The position numbers were made by a program, and so were the translations under genes. Positions 45,765-53,698 of a stretch of 64,000 nucleotides of DNA are shown here, one piece after another. Each line of letters begins with the position of its first letter. Position 1 is the stretch's first letter. Source of the DNA: DASTFP01 sp963816855 (lineage in GTDB: Bacteria; Verrucomicrobiota; Verrucomicrobiia; Chthoniobacterales; Terrimicrobiaceae); NCBI GenBank assembly GCA_963816855.1, contig CAWFMA010000003.1, forward strand, positions 1 through 64,000. Direction: 5' to 3'. Below the pieces are notes generated by a model that was given only the letters and a program-made list of their open reading frames with translations, did no database searches and was not told the DNA's origin.

Positions 45765-47473
45765 TAGCCTTCCAAACCGCGGCTGCGCGTCGGAAACAAA
45801 CCGCCCGGCTTCCATTGCAAAAACAGAATAATTGCCGCGAGCACGGTAATCTTTCCCATGACCGGCCCCAGGAATGGCTGGAGCGCCTGGTCCACCACCC
45901 CTATTCCCAATGCGGAGTAAATCGTTCCGACCAAACTTCCGACCCCACCGACCACGACCGTCATGAAGCAATCCACGATATAGCTCTGTCCAAGACCCGG
46001 TCCAACGTTGCCGAGCTGTGAGAGGAAAGCGCCCGCCAAGCCGGCGAGGCCGCTCCCAAGACCAAACGTAAGCATATTGACCCGTTCCGTTCTGACCCCC
46101 ATACACGCGGCCATATCCCGGTTCTGCATAACCGCGCGAATGAGCAAGCCCAGCGGCGTTCGCGTCAGCAGAAGCCAGACGAGAAAGACGATGGCGGTCG
46201 CAAATCCGATGACGAACAGCCGGTTCCAACCGAGCAGGACATCGCTTACGGTAAAGTTTCCGCTTAGCCAGCTCGGGGAATAGACCTGCACATTGTTGGC
46301 CCCGAAGATAAGACGGAACAATTGTTGCATCACCAGGGAAACCCCCCAGGTCGCCAGAAGGGACTCCAGGGGACGGCTGTACAAAAACCGGATAATCCCG
46401 CGCTCGAGCGCGATGCCAACCAGGGCCGCAACGAGGAATGACAGCGGAATCGCAAAGAGAAAATAGCTTTCGTAGAGCGCGCCGCCGAAATGGAATCCGG
46501 GAATGTTCAAGTTCAGCCCGAAGAAGGAGAGAAATGCGCCCCCGCCAAAAATGCTCTGCACCAGATAGGTGGTGTAAGCCCCCACCACGATAATTTCGCC
46601 GTGAGCCATGTTGATAACCCCCATCAACCCGAAGGTGATGGCCAAGCCAAGGGCGGCGACCAGCAGGATCGAGCCCAAACTAAGTCCTCTGAAAAGCGTC
46701 CCCAGCAGATCAACCCAGCGAAGATATCCCTCGATGCTGGCGACCGACTTGCTCGCCGCGGCGGCAATCTGAGGATCCGGGTCGCTGGAGAGTTTCTTAA
46801 GAAGGTCGAGGCCGCGAATCACACGGCTCTTGGTCAAGTAGTCAATCGCGGCGATCTTCGCGTCCGAGTCGGTGCCCGCGAGCCGGATGATGGCCATCGC
46901 CTCTCTAAGGGACGCTGCTACGGATGGATCTTTTTCAATCGCGAGACGCGCTTCAAACGCCGGAAGATAGGCAGCGTTCTGGCTCATTCCCAGCTTGGTC
47001 ACGGCCGCCCGCCGCGCCTGCGGATCGGGCCCCGCGATCATAAGCACATCGAGGGTGTTTTTCATGGCCTTGCGCAGCTTCGCCGTCGTCCCGACCGGAG
47101 TCGTTTCCGAGGCCTCCAAGGGGCTTCCGTCATCGACACGTGTCGCTTTGCCATTGAGCCGGAGGAATGGAACCTTTTGCCCTTCCGGCGTTTCGTGGAT
47201 GAAGACACCCCCCTCGCGCCACGCGTTGAGCACGACTGGCACCACGTCCGATCCCGTTTGCGCAAGCTCGTCGATCAGTCCAACCTGCTCCCCGACATTT
47301 GCGGAGACGATCGCCCTGGCAAGCAAACTCCTCGCACTCGCATCGTCCGCGCGGGCCGTCGCGGTCAAGAAGATGGCGATCACCAGCAGCCAACGACCGA
47401 GACCGAGAGCTTTGATCGTCGCGAAGCCGCCAGCCCAACGCCTTCCGGGGAGACTGTCGAAAAACCCGGTCAT
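45764..47473 (-). CDS. urtB: Urea ABC transporter permease UrtB
   Basis: I start at MTGFFDSLPGRRWAGGFATI, giving 569 residues. The N-terminal 260 residues form the periplasmic HEAT-like region typical of UrtB (AAIDYLTKSRVIRGLDLLKK), with a signal-like segment (LLVIAIFLTATARA). The permease core includes LGLAITFGLMGVINMAHGEI and AVMQNRDMAACMGVRTERVN. The stop codon is adjacent to an inserted inverted-repeat element. Excision would leave TAA in place of TAG, so the protein is unchanged. Confidence 0.94.
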   Translation of the reverse strand: MTGFFDSLPGRRWAGGFATIKALGLGRWLLVIAIFLTATARADDASARSLLARAIVSANVGEQVGLIDELAQTGSDVVPVVLNAWREGGVFIHETPEGQKVPFLRLNGKATRVDDGSPLEASETTPVGTTAKLRKAMKNTLDVLMIAGPDPQARRAAVTKLGMSQNAAYLPAFEARLAIEKDPSVAASLREAMAIIRLAGTDSDAKIAAIDYLTKSRVIRGLDLLKKLSSDPDPQIAAAASKSVASIEGYLRWVDLLGTLFRGLSLGSILLVAALGLAITFGLMGVINMAHGEIIVVGAYTTYLVQSIFGGGAFLSFFGLNLNIPGFHFGGALYESYFLFAIPLSFLVAALVGIALERGIIRFLYSRPLESLLATWGVSLVMQQLFRLIFGANNVQVYSPSWLSGNFTVSDVLLGWNRLFVIGFATAIVFLVWLLLTRTPLGLLIRAVMQNRDMAACMGVRTERVNMLTFGLGSGLAGLAGAFLSQLGNVGPGLGQSYIVDCFMTVVVGGVGSLVGTIYSALGIGVVDQALQPFLGPVMGKITVLAAIILFLQWKPGGLFPTRSRGLEG

Positions 47474-47564
47474 CACCGCGTTGCTGTCAATTTTTCGCAA
47501 GCTTGAAGAGAGCCACGCGCAAATTACAGCCGAAACGCCAGAACCGAACCTGACACGGCGAGAG

Positions 47565-47584
47565 CCGGGTTTCCCGCAACCCGG
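47565..47584. repeat. Short perfect stem-loop in the urtA-urtB gap
   Basis: CCGGGTT and AACCCGG flank a six-base loop (TCCCGC). The 280-base gap between urtA and urtB otherwise holds no gene. A stabilising or attenuating hairpin after the highly expressed receptor gene is plausible. Confidence 0.4.
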
Positions 47585-47752
47585 AGGGCGCCACGACTTG
47601 GGGCACCTGCCGGCGGAAACGCCCGGTTGCAACGCCTTTTGGGCCCTCCGCCGACCATCAACTCCAGAGATCTCACGCCGCATGTTCGAGTCTTTCAACA
47701 GCGCCGCAAGGCTGCAACCCATCGCTCCCGGCCTGCTTGGCTGGAGAGGCGC

Positions 47753-49033
47753 TCAGTTGCTCGAGACCTTGCTGTTCTTGAACGTTCCTTTCAGGAAGGG
47801 TTCGCCGACAATATCCTTGTAGGCATCGACGACTTTGAACTGACCATTCGCTTCGGTCTCTCCGATGTAGACGCTCTTGGTCAGATGATGATTCCTTTGC
47901 GTCGTCACCAAGCCTCCCGGTCCATCAAAGGAAAGGCCCGACTCGAGCGCCGCGACAACCTTACCCGGCTCAAAACTGCCTGCCTTCTCGACGGCTTTCT
48001 TCCAGAGGTAGACCCCGTCGTAGGACAGGACCATCGGGCTACAGGTCACGCGATTCTCTTTCACGATACCCGGCGCGGTCGTGGTCTTCAGCCATTTCTG
48101 AAAATTCTCGACGAACTTCTTGTTCTCGGGCGTGTCCAGCGACATGAAATAAGTCCAGCAGCCGAGCTGGCCAACGAGATCTTTTGCCGGAAGACCGCGG
48201 AACTCGTCCTCGGAAATCGAGAAGGACACCACGGGACAATCATCAGCCGTCAAACCCGCCGCGGCGTATTCCTTGAAAAACGGAACGTTGGTATCGCCGT
48301 TAAGCGTATTGATCACGCAGGCATCGCCGCTTGCGGCAAACTGTTTTATCTCCCCAACGATCTGCTGATAGTCGGTGTGTCCAAACGGGGTGTATTTGCC
48401 GGCGCTGATCACCTTGCCGGACTCGTCTTTCCGCAGGCCGCCGCCGATGTTTTCAATGGGAACTCCCTTGCTCAGCAAATACTCGAGCAAAACGAGATTG
48501 GTTGTCTGCGGATAGACATAGTCCGATCCGAGCAAGTAGAACTTCTTCTTTCCTTCCGCCAGCAGGTAATCGACAGCCGGAATCGCCTGCTGGTTCACAG
48601 CTTCGGCGGTATAGAAGATGTTGGGAGAAAGCTCCTCCCCTTCGTATTGAACGGCATAAAAGAGCAAGCCCTTAGATTTCTCAAAGACGGGAAGCACCGA
48701 CTTGCGGCTGACCGACGTCCAGCATCCGAAAGTCACGGCGACCTTATCCTGCTCAAGCAGTTGCTTCGCCTTTTCCGCGAAGAGAGGCCAGTTCGAAGCC
48801 CCATCGACGACGATCGGCTCGAGCTTCTTGCCAAGCACGCCGCCGTTGGCGTTGATCTCATCGATCGCGAACAAGAGCACATCGCGAAGCGAGGTTTCGC
48901 TGATGGCCATCGTGCCGCTGAGTGAGTGAAGAATGCCCACCTTCACGGTGTCTTCCGCGCGAAGCGGCAACAGCGATGCGGTAACAAGACCGCAACAAAG
49001 CATGGAACGAAAGATTTTGAGAACGGACTTCAT
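47753..49033 (-). CDS. urtA: Urea ABC transporter substrate-binding protein UrtA
   Basis: I start at MKSVLKIFRSMLCCGLVTAS, which begins a signal peptide; the longer frame upstream lacks one. The 426-residue receptor contains DTVKVGILHSLSGTMAISET, FAIDEINANGGVLGKKLEPI and FGCWTSVSRKSVLPVFEK, with QYEGEELSPNIFYTAEAVN, all diagnostic of UrtA rather than LivJ. It binds urea in the periplasm. It leads the twelve-gene urt-ure operon and is preceded by a sigma-54 promoter at 49128. Confidence 0.95.
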   Translation of the reverse strand: MKSVLKIFRSMLCCGLVTASLLPLRAEDTVKVGILHSLSGTMAISETSLRDVLLFAIDEINANGGVLGKKLEPIVVDGASNWPLFAEKAKQLLEQDKVAVTFGCWTSVSRKSVLPVFEKSKGLLFYAVQYEGEELSPNIFYTAEAVNQQAIPAVDYLLAEGKKKFYLLGSDYVYPQTTNLVLLEYLLSKGVPIENIGGGLRKDESGKVISAGKYTPFGHTDYQQIVGEIKQFAASGDACVINTLNGDTNVPFFKEYAAAGLTADDCPVVSFSISEDEFRGLPAKDLVGQLGCWTYFMSLDTPENKKFVENFQKWLKTTTAPGIVKENRVTCSPMVLSYDGVYLWKKAVEKAGSFEPGKVVAALESGLSFDGPGGLVTTQRNHHLTKSVYIGETEANGQFKVVDAYKDIVGEPFLKGTFKNSKVSSN

Positions 49034-49127
49034 AGACTGCTCGTTTTGATTCTGGTTGTTTCTTCGTTTGTTTTTTTGTGCGCATTTCTCCCTTGGCTCT
49101 CTGCAGCGCGGACCCTCCCCGACAACA

Positions 49128-49142
49128 GCAGAAAACGTGCCA
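49128..49142 (-). promoter_or_regulatory. Sigma-54 promoter of the urt-ure operon
   Basis: On the minus strand TGGCACGTTTTCTGC matches the sigma-54 consensus TGGCACGNNNNTTGC except for one base in the -12 box. Transcription would start near 49116, 83 bases before urtA. No enhancer site was identified. Confidence 0.7.
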
Positions 49143-49212
49143 TCAGTTTGAGGATGGTTTCCCACTGCCTCTCCTGGAACCGGAGGGTCTTGTTGAAGCG
49201 GAAGGGAGGGAA

Positions 49213-49581
49213 TTAAGCGCAACCGCAGCCCGGCTCGCCACAGCCCGCGTTCGTCTGGTCGATGCGAACGACCTCGAAGCCTATCCCTTGCAGGTCCAAT
49301 TGCTCCCGGGCGAGACCGATGAATTCGAGCGCCCGCTCACTTGGCTCGTAGACCGTCCGGAGCTGAATTTCGACGGATTTCCCCGCGAGGGCGGGATAAG
49401 CCTCGTGCATCTCTCCGTCCAAGACGAAGGAAACGTAAGCATTCAACTTCTCCTGAAGCTGAAAGAGCTGCTCCTGGCCGTCCAGCCATGTGCGAGCCTC
49501 GTACATCGCCAAGAGGACCTTGTCCGAACACGGATCGTGAGCGATCGCGTCGAGAATCCCGGCATTTTCCAGGCCGTTCAT
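49213..49581 (-). CDS. Small soluble protein, DUF6572-like
   Basis: I start at MNGLENAGILDAIAHDPCSD, whose ATG overlaps the stop of the preceding DUF420 gene (ATGA). The 122-residue protein contains LLAMYEARTWLDGQEQLFQL, QEKLNAYVSFVLDGEMHEAY and PALAGKSVEIQLRTVYEPSE. This pattern I associate with DUF6572-type proteins of unknown function. The C-terminus is Cys/Gly-rich (CGEPGCGCA) and could bind metal. It is the last gene of the respiratory cluster. Confidence 0.7.
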   Translation of the reverse strand: MNGLENAGILDAIAHDPCSDKVLLAMYEARTWLDGQEQLFQLQEKLNAYVSFVLDGEMHEAYPALAGKSVEIQLRTVYEPSERALEFIGLAREQLDLQGIGFEVVRIDQTNAGCGEPGCGCA

Positions 49582-50009
49582 CGGTGAGGATACCATTGAT
49601 ACAAGAAGAAATAGACGAGCACCCCCGTTACGGAAACGTAGTACCAGAGCGGAAAGGTCCAGCGAGCCCATTTTTTGTGAGTCTCAAAGCGCCCGGCCAG
49701 GGCGTGACGCAAGGTCAGGAGCGCCAACGGAACAATCAGCATCGCCAGAATGATATGCGAAATCAGCATCGTATAGTAGACGCCGCGGATGACGCCGGTC
49801 CCGCCGAAGGGCGTATGCACCCCTCGCATGAGAATTTTGTGCACCACATAGGTAACCAAAAAGACACAGGAGACCGCGAAAGCGGAGATCATGCAGGCTC
49901 GATGGGCCGCAATCTGTCTCCGCTGAATGAAAATAAATCCGGCGGTCAGGAGAACTGTTGAAAGAGCGTTGAGAGATGCGTTGACGGCAGGAAGGTCGCT
50001 GACGCTCAT
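49578..50009 (-). CDS. DUF420 membrane protein
   Basis: The 143-residue protein (MSVSDLPAVNASLNALSTVL) has four hydrophobic segments and the family residues RRQIAAHRACMISAFAVSC, VVHKILMRGVHTPFGGTGVI and HKKWARWTFPLWYYVSVTGV. DUF420 proteins are common in cox operons and are thought to assist oxidase assembly, but the mechanism is not established. The start overlaps the preceding small gene by four bases and the stop overlaps the next gene. Confidence 0.88.
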   Translation of the reverse strand: MSVSDLPAVNASLNALSTVLLTAGFIFIQRRQIAAHRACMISAFAVSCVFLVTYVVHKILMRGVHTPFGGTGVIRGVYYTMLISHIILAMLIVPLALLTLRHALAGRFETHKKWARWTFPLWYYVSVTGVLVYFFLYQWYPHR

Positions 50010-50269
50010 CCGCCGGCACCCCGCGCCGTGGCCGCCCGGTCGAGCCGGCGACAGGTTTGCCAGATATACACCGACATCCCGCCGATAATGAGGAACACGA
50101 AAAGCAGCATGAAGAGAACGCTCCAGGAGAATGCCCAACCGGCCAGCACGGTCGGCGATTCCCGTGCGATCGTGTCGGATCCCGGCTCGCGGCACCCGAC
50201 GCACGCCGAAGCCCATTCCGCGGTGGAAAAGACAAAAGCAAGCGCGGCAGTTAACAAGATCGGTCTCAT
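50006..50269 (-). CDS. Small membrane protein with CxxC, cox cluster
   Basis: The 87-residue protein has a signal-like start (MRPILLTAALAFVFSTAEWA), a CVGC pair right after it, and one transmembrane segment (FMLLFVFLIIGGMSVYIW). The two cysteines on the outer face could handle copper or haem during oxidase assembly. I do not recognise a named family. Its coupling to DUF420 (ATGA) and its position after SCO support an accessory role. Confidence 0.7.
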   Translation of the reverse strand: MRPILLTAALAFVFSTAEWASACVGCREPGSDTIARESPTVLAGWAFSWSVLFMLLFVFLIIGGMSVYIWQTCRRLDRAATARGAGG

Positions 50270-50284
50270 TCGAGCGGCACGGAT

Positions 50285-50995
50285 TCAGTTCTTTCCGACA
50301 GAAGGAGCTTCCCTCAGCAGATCGCCGATGTCCATCAGAAGCTTTTGGGAGATCTCGGGATCGTCGCCATTCAAGAAGCCGCGCATCCAGCCGTCGCGGT
50401 CCACCAAAACGAAACGGGTCGAGTGGATGGGTGCGCCGGGCGACTCTCTCGAAAGGCCCTGGAGGAAGCCCTTGACGACGACATTGTCGATCTGGTCTTT
50501 CGGGCCGGTAAGGAACTTCCATCTCTCGGGCACCGCGCCAACCCGCTCGGCGTATTCCTTGAGCACCTCGGGCGTGTCATTTTCAGGATCGACGGTGATG
50601 GAGACAAGCTCCACACCCTTCGATTTTTCTCCCAAAGCCTGGTTGAGTTCCGCCATCCGGCTGGTCATGACCGGGCACGGGCCGGCGCATCGGGTAAAGA
50701 TAAAGTTCGCCACCCAGATCTTGCCCTTGAGGTCGGACGAAGAGACCCTGCTCCCATCCTGGGCCGTGAATTGGAACTGTGGCGCCGGGGCGAATCGTTC
50801 CAGGCGGGCGGCAACTCTTCGCGACTGGATCTCCGAGCTGAATTGCGTGTAGGCCCAGGCGATCAGTGTTGTGACGCCGAGGAACGCGACCACCCAACCG
50901 AGGCGCGGAATGCGGGCCGGGGTTTGATTCTGGTCCTTGGCCGGCGCCGGTTTAGAGGACGTAGAGGATGGTGAAGAGGAAGATCCAGACGACAT
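50285..50995 (-). CDS. SCO1/SenC-type copper chaperone
   Basis: The 236-residue membrane-anchored thioredoxin-fold protein has a single anchor (RLGWVVAFLGVTTLIAWAYT), the copper motif FTRCAGPCPVMTSRM (CxxxC) and the histidine in GAPIHSTRFVLVDRDG. SCO proteins load copper into the CuA site of oxidase subunit II. The start lies 44 bases inside coxC, so it is probably translated by reinitiation. Confidence 0.92.
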   Translation of the reverse strand: MSSGSSSSPSSTSSKPAPAKDQNQTPARIPRLGWVVAFLGVTTLIAWAYTQFSSEIQSRRVAARLERFAPAPQFQFTAQDGSRVSSSDLKGKIWVANFIFTRCAGPCPVMTSRMAELNQALGEKSKGVELVSITVDPENDTPEVLKEYAERVGAVPERWKFLTGPKDQIDNVVVKGFLQGLSRESPGAPIHSTRFVLVDRDGWMRGFLNGDDPEISQKLLMDIGDLLREAPSVGKN

Positions 50996-51581
50996 CTACA
51001 AAGTGCCAGTATAAGCCGATATTGTCGAGCGAGGTCGTACGCCCAGGCCGATAGTATCGAGTCAAAAGTTGACGCAGGAAACACCAGAGTATCAGCAGAA
51101 TTCCGATGAAGACGTGGGCGCCGTGAAAGCCCGTCATCACGAAAAAGCACGAGCCGTATATTCCGTGTTTGTTAAACCAGAGTCCCTCGTGGTGCAGGTG
51201 GTTCCACTCCCATGCCTGCACCGAAAGAAAGATCGAGCCGGCGATTACCGTAGCGAAAAGCCAGAAAAGACCCGATTTGCCCCTCTTCTTGATCGCGGCT
51301 TCCGCGTTGTGATACAGGAAGCTGCTGCCAACCAGAACAAAGGTATTGGCCAGCATGATCAGGTTCAGGCCCGACAGGGGCCAGTGGACCCCAATGTCCG
51401 GCGCTCCAAGGGGGGGCCAAGGCTCGCCTCGCGAAAGCCGCAGGACAATGTAGCCGCCAATCAAACCGCTGAAGAGCATCGCCTCGGAAGCGAGGAAAGT
51501 AATCATCCCGAACCGGCAAGTAGCCGGCGGGGCCTTTACGTGGCCGGCATGTTCCACATGGGAGAGAGCGGTGGCGCTCAT
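50952..51581 (-). CDS. coxC: Cytochrome c oxidase subunit III
   Basis: The 209-residue protein shows five transmembrane segments and subunit III motifs: FLASEAMLFSGLIGGYIVLR, LANTFVLVGSSFLYHNAE, WNHLHHEGLWFNKHGIYGSC and FHGAHVFIGILLILW, with IGLYWHFVDVVWIFLFTILY at the end. It lacks the two N-terminal helices of the seven-helix type, as is common for short subunits. It stabilises subunit I and follows the small membrane peptide gene. Confidence 0.93.
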   Translation of the reverse strand: MSATALSHVEHAGHVKAPPATCRFGMITFLASEAMLFSGLIGGYIVLRLSRGEPWPPLGAPDIGVHWPLSGLNLIMLANTFVLVGSSFLYHNAEAAIKKRGKSGLFWLFATVIAGSIFLSVQAWEWNHLHHEGLWFNKHGIYGSCFFVMTGFHGAHVFIGILLILWCFLRQLLTRYYRPGRTTSLDNIGLYWHFVDVVWIFLFTILYVL

Positions 51582-51664
51582 GGAACGGATCCGAAAATGG
51601 CGGATGGAAAGTGAGAGTTATTCATTAAGAAGCTTGGGAAAGCCCTGTTGCGCAGTTGCCGCAC

Positions 51665-51778
51665 TCACGGTGCCACGGCCGGACCGCGCAGCAACATCAG
51701 GAGAATCACAGTAGCGCAGAGGGCGGCCGCGAAGAGCCAAAGATAAAGCATGAGCCGGAAGTTGCGCCTGTTCCTCAT
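51665..51778 (-). CDS. 37-residue single-span membrane protein
   Basis: This frame starts immediately at the ctaB stop (TGA then ATGAGG) and encodes MRNRRNFRLMLYLWLFAAAL followed by CATVILLMLLRGPAVAP. An Arg-rich head and one hydrophobic helix look like a small oxidase subunit or assembly peptide (CoxD/CcoS-like in size only). A second ATG four bases upstream opens another frame that is not hydrophobic. I have no homology to name it. Confidence 0.55.
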   Translation of the reverse strand: MRNRRNFRLMLYLWLFAAALCATVILLMLLRGPAVAP

Positions 51779-52666
51779 TCATCGACGTGCGGCCACAAGC
51801 AAGCCGAGCAGGACAGGAAGATAGGCGATGGAAGCGAGAAAGAGCGTGCGGGCCGAAACGCGGTTCCGCCGAATCAAAAAGCCCACCGCAGTCGCGCAAA
51901 ATGCAATGCCCAAAAGCAGGGCGGCGAAGAAGTACCAGGGATAAACAAAAAAGAAGAGCGCGGGGGTCAGGCTGACCAGCAGCAGGCAGCTGGCATAGAG
52001 CAGCGCCTGGCGTGAGGAGACAAACCCCTCCGGATCTTGGGCGGAGAGCATGACGAACCCCGCTCCCGCGTAGTCCTCGCGATACATCCAGGAGATCGCC
52101 AGAAAATGCGGCATTTGCCAGAACCAGAGAATGGCGAAAAGCAAGCCGCCCTCGAGCGTGTAGTGGCCGACGGCCGCCACCCAACCGATAAGCGGAGGCA
52201 AAGCCCCCGGGATCGCCCCGACCAAGGTGTTGAGCGAGCTAATCCGTTTCATCGGGGTATAGACGAACAGGTAGATCGCGATCGTGATCACCGCCAAAAA
52301 CGCGGCTCGAATGTTCGTGAACATCATCAAAACCGCCAGGCCGGACAGGGAAAAGAGAAGACCGAAGAGCAGCGCGTCATTGGGATGCATGCGTTTGGCC
52401 GGAACCGGCCGCCGCTGGGTGCGCTTCATGCGCGCGTCGAAGTCCCGCTCCCACCATTGGTTCAGGGCAGCAGCACCACACGCGCAAAGAGTCGTGCCCG
52501 CGAGCGTGGCGGCGAGCAGCAAATAGTTCATCGGTTCGCGCCAGCCCATGAGAAAGCCGACCAGCGTCGTAAGAACCACCAGGAATGAAAGCCGCGCTTT
52601 GACGAGTTCCGCGAGGTCAGCGACAAGCGTCTCCAGGCGATAGGGGGCAATGGTGACGGATTTCAT
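51779..52666 (-). CDS. ctaB: Protohaem IX farnesyltransferase (haem O synthase)
   Basis: I start at MKSVTIAPYRLETLVADLAE; the much longer open frame upstream is a shadow of ctaA. The 295-residue UbiA-family enzyme has ELVKARLSFLVVLTTLVGFL, NQWWERDFDARMKRTQRRPV (the first Asp-rich motif) and VYTPMKRISSLNTLVGAIPG. It farnesylates haem B to haem O for the aa3 oxidase. Its ATG overlaps the ctaA stop. Confidence 0.95.
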   Translation of the reverse strand: MKSVTIAPYRLETLVADLAELVKARLSFLVVLTTLVGFLMGWREPMNYLLLAATLAGTTLCACGAAALNQWWERDFDARMKRTQRRPVPAKRMHPNDALLFGLLFSLSGLAVLMMFTNIRAAFLAVITIAIYLFVYTPMKRISSLNTLVGAIPGALPPLIGWVAAVGHYTLEGGLLFAILWFWQMPHFLAISWMYREDYAGAGFVMLSAQDPEGFVSSRQALLYASCLLLVSLTPALFFFVYPWYFFAALLLGIAFCATAVGFLIRRNRVSARTLFLASIAYLPVLLGLLVAARR

Positions 52667-53694
52667 GCGATGCGTTCCATAAAACTCGTATTTGGGGCGT
52701 CTGGCAAAACGAAATCTTGAGTTCGCGCGCCCAGGAAAAGCCGGAAGCTTATGAGCGCCCCAACCAGCAACGAAAGAGCGCCAAGCGCCACGTGGGCGGT
52801 CGCCACGTCGGCCGCCTTGTTGGACCAGACCGTCCAGGCACCCAGACCAATTTGCGCCGGGATCATCGCGGCCCAGATCATCGACCAGAGCCTCGTCGCA
52901 CGCGCGCGACGCCTGACTTTCCATGAGAACGCGAGGACAACGATGGCGATGAAAAGCCCCAGCCCACGATGGGCCATTTGAATCCAGATTTGAACGGCGT
53001 TGGTGGTCATTTCTCCGGCGGCCAACCGTTCGGCGTTGATCCGTTGAAGAGAATCGGCGCTCGTGTCGGGCACCCAGCGTCCGTAAGCGAGCGGAAAGTC
53101 CCGGATGGAAAGCCCTATGTGCTCGTGCCGCATGGCCGCGCCGAGTCCCAGCTGCAAAAAGATGAGCGCGGTCGCTCCGAAAGCCCACCAGCGCAAGGTG
53201 GGATGCGGTTCATAGTCCGCCCATCGTCTCTCCACAAAATTCCGGCTGGTGACAATCGCCAGCAGGGCCATGGCGATGAAAAATGACTGCGCCAGCAAGG
53301 CATGAAGGATTCCGATCTCATCCTTTATCAGCACAACCCGCAATCCGCCGAGAAGGCCTTGCAAACAAACTCCGACGACCGCCCAATAACCGAAAATTCT
53401 TACCCAACGGCGCGGTTCCGTTTTCCAGAGGGCGATCGACAGAATCACGGTCATCAACCCCACTCCGGAAGCGATGAGGCGGTGGGTATGTTCGTAAAAA
53501 ACTCCTCCGACCCAGCGGGAAACCGGAAAAAGAAACATGTTATACCCAAACGTGTTGGGCCAGTCCGGCACCGCCATTCCCGCGCCGTGCGAGGTAACTA
53601 GACCGCCGCTGCAAATCAGGACAAAGGTCAGTAGGGCCGTGGCTACCGTCCACCCATGCACTGCCGCGCGGGAACCGGTCCAAACGTCGCTCAT
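52663..53694 (-). CDS. ctaA: Haem A synthase, COX15/CtaA
   Basis: The 343-residue membrane protein contains GGLVTSHGAGMAVPDWPNTF, WVGGVFYEHTHRLIASGVGL, DEIGILHALLAQSFFIAMAL and QMAHRGLGLFIAIVVLAFSW, with the paired histidines that bind the two haems. It converts haem O to haem A, consistent with an aa3-type oxidase here. Only five bases separate it from coxA. Confidence 0.95.
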   Translation of the reverse strand: MSDVWTGSRAAVHGWTVATALLTFVLICSGGLVTSHGAGMAVPDWPNTFGYNMFLFPVSRWVGGVFYEHTHRLIASGVGLMTVILSIALWKTEPRRWVRIFGYWAVVGVCLQGLLGGLRVVLIKDEIGILHALLAQSFFIAMALLAIVTSRNFVERRWADYEPHPTLRWWAFGATALIFLQLGLGAAMRHEHIGLSIRDFPLAYGRWVPDTSADSLQRINAERLAAGEMTTNAVQIWIQMAHRGLGLFIAIVVLAFSWKVRRRARATRLWSMIWAAMIPAQIGLGAWTVWSNKAADVATAHVALGALSLLVGALISFRLFLGARTQDFVLPDAPNTSFMERIA

Positions 53695-53698
53695 GCCC

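Noticed and set aside
47627..48925. A 432-codon open frame on the plus strand opposite urtA
   Set aside because: UrtA on the minus strand has a signal peptide and full family motifs; the antisense frame has none.
51779..53188. A 469-residue fused protein for ctaB
   Set aside because: The first 174 residues are a shadow of ctaA in another frame; the farnesyltransferase starts at 52666.
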